NCBI RefSeq assembly: GCF_001428685.1
Contig: NZ_LMIK01000010.1
Location: 103,167 to 167,166 of the forward strand
Direction: 5' to 3'
From: Lysobacter sp. Root76
Lineage (GTDB): Bacteria > Pseudomonadota > Gammaproteobacteria > Xanthomonadales > Xanthomonadaceae
DNA length: 64,000 bases
Within the stretch, counting starts at the first letter, position 1. Each line of letters opens with the position of its first letter. Below, in pieces: positions 62,551 through 64,000 of the stretch. A program made the translations under genes and the position numbers. The notes under the pieces were generated by a model that saw nothing but the letters and a program-made list of their open reading frames with translations, was not told where the DNA came from and ran no database searches.

Positions 62551-63627
62551 ATGGCGGCTCCGATCGACTACCCCGAGGCAGCGGTGCGCCGACCCACGAT
62601 CAAAGACGTCGCCGAACGCGCGCAGGTCTCGCTGAAAACCGTCTCGCGCGTCATCAACGACGAGCCCAGCGTGCACGCCCGCACCCGTGCGCGGGTCAAC
62701 CAGGCCATCGCCGAACTCGACTACCGCCCCGACCCGTCGGCACGCAGCCTGCGCAGCGCGCAGCCGTACGCGATCGGCGTGGTCTACGACAATCCGAACC
62801 CGTACTACATCATCAGCGTGCAGAACGGCGTGCTCGCCGCCTGCCGCGAAACCGGCTACGGCCTGCAGATCCATCCCTGCGACTCCTCCTCGCCGCTGCT
62901 GGCCGCCGACCTGATCGACCTGGTCCAGGGCGCGCGCCTGGCCGGCCTGGTGCTGGCGCCGCCGATGTCCGAGCGCATGGAACTGGTCAGCGAACTGGTC
63001 GCGCACGGCATCCGCCTGGTGCGCATCGTCTCGGCCGCCGAGGACCCGCAGGACGGCGCACCCTGCGTCTGGGTCGACGACCGCGACGCCGCCTACGACA
63101 TCACCGAGCACCTGATTCAGCTCGGCCACCAGCGCATCGGCTTCCTGTGGGGCGGAAAATCGCACCGCTCCAGCTGGGAACGCTACAAGGGCTACGCGCA
63201 GGCCCTGGCCGACTACGGCATCGGCGAAGACGAGGACCTGGTGCTGCCGGGCGACTATTCCTTCGACGACGGCTTCCGCGGCGCGCGCCGTTTGTTCGCC
63301 CTGCCCAACCGGCCGACCGCGATCTTCGGCAGCAACGACGAGATCGCCGCCGGCGTGCTCGCGGCGGCGAAGTCCAGCGGCATGCACGTGCCCTACGACC
63401 TGTCGATCGCCGGCTTCGAGGACAGCCCGTTCTCCAAGCAGTCCTGGCCGACCCTGACCACCGCGCGCCAGGCCACCGAGGAGATCGCGCGCCACGCGGC
63501 CTACCGCCTGATCGCCGACCTGCGCCGCGAGACCGACCAACCCTTGCAGATGCCGGGCAACGAGGGCTTCAGCCCGATCCTGGTGGTGCGCGGCTCGACC
63601 GCCCCGCCGCGGCCCGAGCGCGGCTGA
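62551..63627 (+). CDS. LacI family transcriptional regulator of the sugar locus
   Basis: A 358-residue repressor. The N-terminal HTH (about 13-58) reads RRPTIKDVAERAQVSLKTVSRVINDEP with the hinge helix PDPSARSLRS. The sugar-binding core includes IGVVYDNPNPYYIISVQNG, DITEHLIQLGHQRIGFLWG and GFEDSPFSKQSWPTLTTAR. It probably binds the TGACAACGTTGTCA site between glk and the transporter and is released by a GlcNAc-related effector. The sequence before the palindromic repeat array shows no further gene. Confidence 0.92.
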   Translation: MAAPIDYPEAAVRRPTIKDVAERAQVSLKTVSRVINDEPSVHARTRARVNQAIAELDYRPDPSARSLRSAQPYAIGVVYDNPNPYYIISVQNGVLAACRETGYGLQIHPCDSSSPLLAADLIDLVQGARLAGLVLAPPMSERMELVSELVAHGIRLVRIVSAAEDPQDGAPCVWVDDRDAAYDITEHLIQLGHQRIGFLWGGKSHRSSWERYKGYAQALADYGIGEDEDLVLPGDYSFDDGFRGARRLFALPNRPTAIFGSNDEIAAGVLAAAKSSGMHVPYDLSIAGFEDSPFSKQSWPTLTTARQATEEIARHAAYRLIADLRRETDQPLQMPGNEGFSPILVVRGSTAPPRPERG

Positions 63628-64000
63628 GGCGCGACGCGAATCGCCGCGCGCTTGGCTTTGGCGTTCGCCTCCCGATCCGCCGCGCGGTCCGCCTTGGGGT
63701 AGGAGCGGCGTAAGCCGCGACCACGTCGCAGCCGAAAGTTTCGCAATCGCGGCTCACGCCGCTCCCACAGGAAGCGCCCGTGTCGCTGCGCCGCGGCGCG
63801 CCCAACCAGCGCACGGCAAGCCCGCTTCGCTTTGGCGCCCGCCCTGCGGTTCGCGCTTTGGGGTAGGAGCGGCGTAAGCCGCGACCACTTCGCAGCCGAA
63901 GGTTTCGCAATCGCGGCTCACGCCGCTCCCACAGGAAGCGCCCGTGTCGCTGCGCCGCGGCGCGCCCAACCAGCGCACGGCAAGCCCGCTTCGCTTTGGC
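63628..64000. other. Repeat-filled region to the window end, no gene
   Basis: Holds a degenerate lead-in (63650-63696; CGCGCTTGGCTTTGG and CCGCCGCGCGGTCCGCC resemble the repeat body) and then two 164-bp tandem units. Frames in it are Arg-rich and repeat with the DNA; none is supported as coding. Confidence 0.85.
63697..64000. repeat. 164-bp tandem repeat, one full and one cut copy
   Basis: Unit 1 is 63697-63860 and unit 2 starts at 63861 and is cut by the window end after 140 bp. Over the shared 140 bp they differ at two positions. Each unit begins with the GTAGGAGCGGCGTAAGCCGC palindrome (63699-63769; 63863-63933) followed by a CGCTTCGCTTTGGC body. The array continues beyond the window. Confidence 0.92.

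Overview
The window looks like the chromosome of a high-GC gammaproteobacterium of the Lysobacter/Xanthomonas group (Xanthomonadaceae). The evidence is the very high GC with strong third-position bias, recurrent intergenic palindromes built on GTAGGAGCGGCGTAAGCCGC, and a chitin/GlcNAc-type locus that combines a large TonB-dependent receptor, a GH20 hexosaminidase, a glucokinase, a FucP-type MFS transporter and a LacI regulator. This is an inference from content; no rRNA or species marker is present. No tRNA, rRNA, CRISPR array, prophage or intact insertion sequence was found.

Layout. 1-6.4 kb: thiolase, an unrecognised protein, a GNAT enzyme, a Cu/Zn superoxide dismutase lipoprotein, and ntrB-ntrC with an NtrC box touching the ntrB start. 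6.6-11.2 kb: a ClC channel, a two-gene mini-operon ending in an OmpA-like domain, an SDR gene divergent from a TetR gene, then a small low-GC island (a lipoprotein gene between two attC-like hairpins, beside a truncated DUF72 gene). 11.6-14.7 kb: a BlaI-type repressor, an M56 (BlaR1-like) membrane peptidase and, behind two tandem operator palindromes, a secreted HExxH protein. 15.7-22.5 kb: an RND efflux pair divergent from an AraC regulator, then a VOC/AraC pair. 22.7-27.7 kb: nitrogen genes amtB, glnK, a TorF-type porin and glnA, the last with a full sigma-54/NtrC promoter.

27.7-46 kb: uppP, a META-domain lipoprotein, an RDD protein, an SDR that lacks its catalytic triad, a hydroxyacid dehydrogenase, a PEBP protein, a TPR/sulfotransferase-like protein, a duplicated 185-bp intergenic repeat, a YheT hydrolase, an acyltransferase, a thioesterase, a tightly coupled sixA-yceI-phospholipase D operon, an orphan ParA ATPase, an AEC transporter and a Ycf46-like AAA ATPase. 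46-53.3 kb: a gamma-glutamylcyclotransferase-like gene, ggt, a hybrid histidine kinase paired with a REC-EAL response regulator, and a secreted repeat protein. 53.4-63.6 kb: the GlcNAc/chitin-type locus, with a perfect LacI-type palindrome between the divergent glk and MFS genes, plus a methyltransferase. The last 300 bp begin a 164-bp tandem repeat that runs off the window.

How the genes connect. Two regulatory circuits can be read from the DNA. One is nitrogen control: NtrB/NtrC, with GlnK, AmtB and the sigma-54 promoter of glnA. The other is sugar control: the LacI protein and its palindrome between glk and the transporter. A third circuit, BlaI/M56 with an unassigned HExxH protein instead of a beta-lactamase, is the most novel-looking part.
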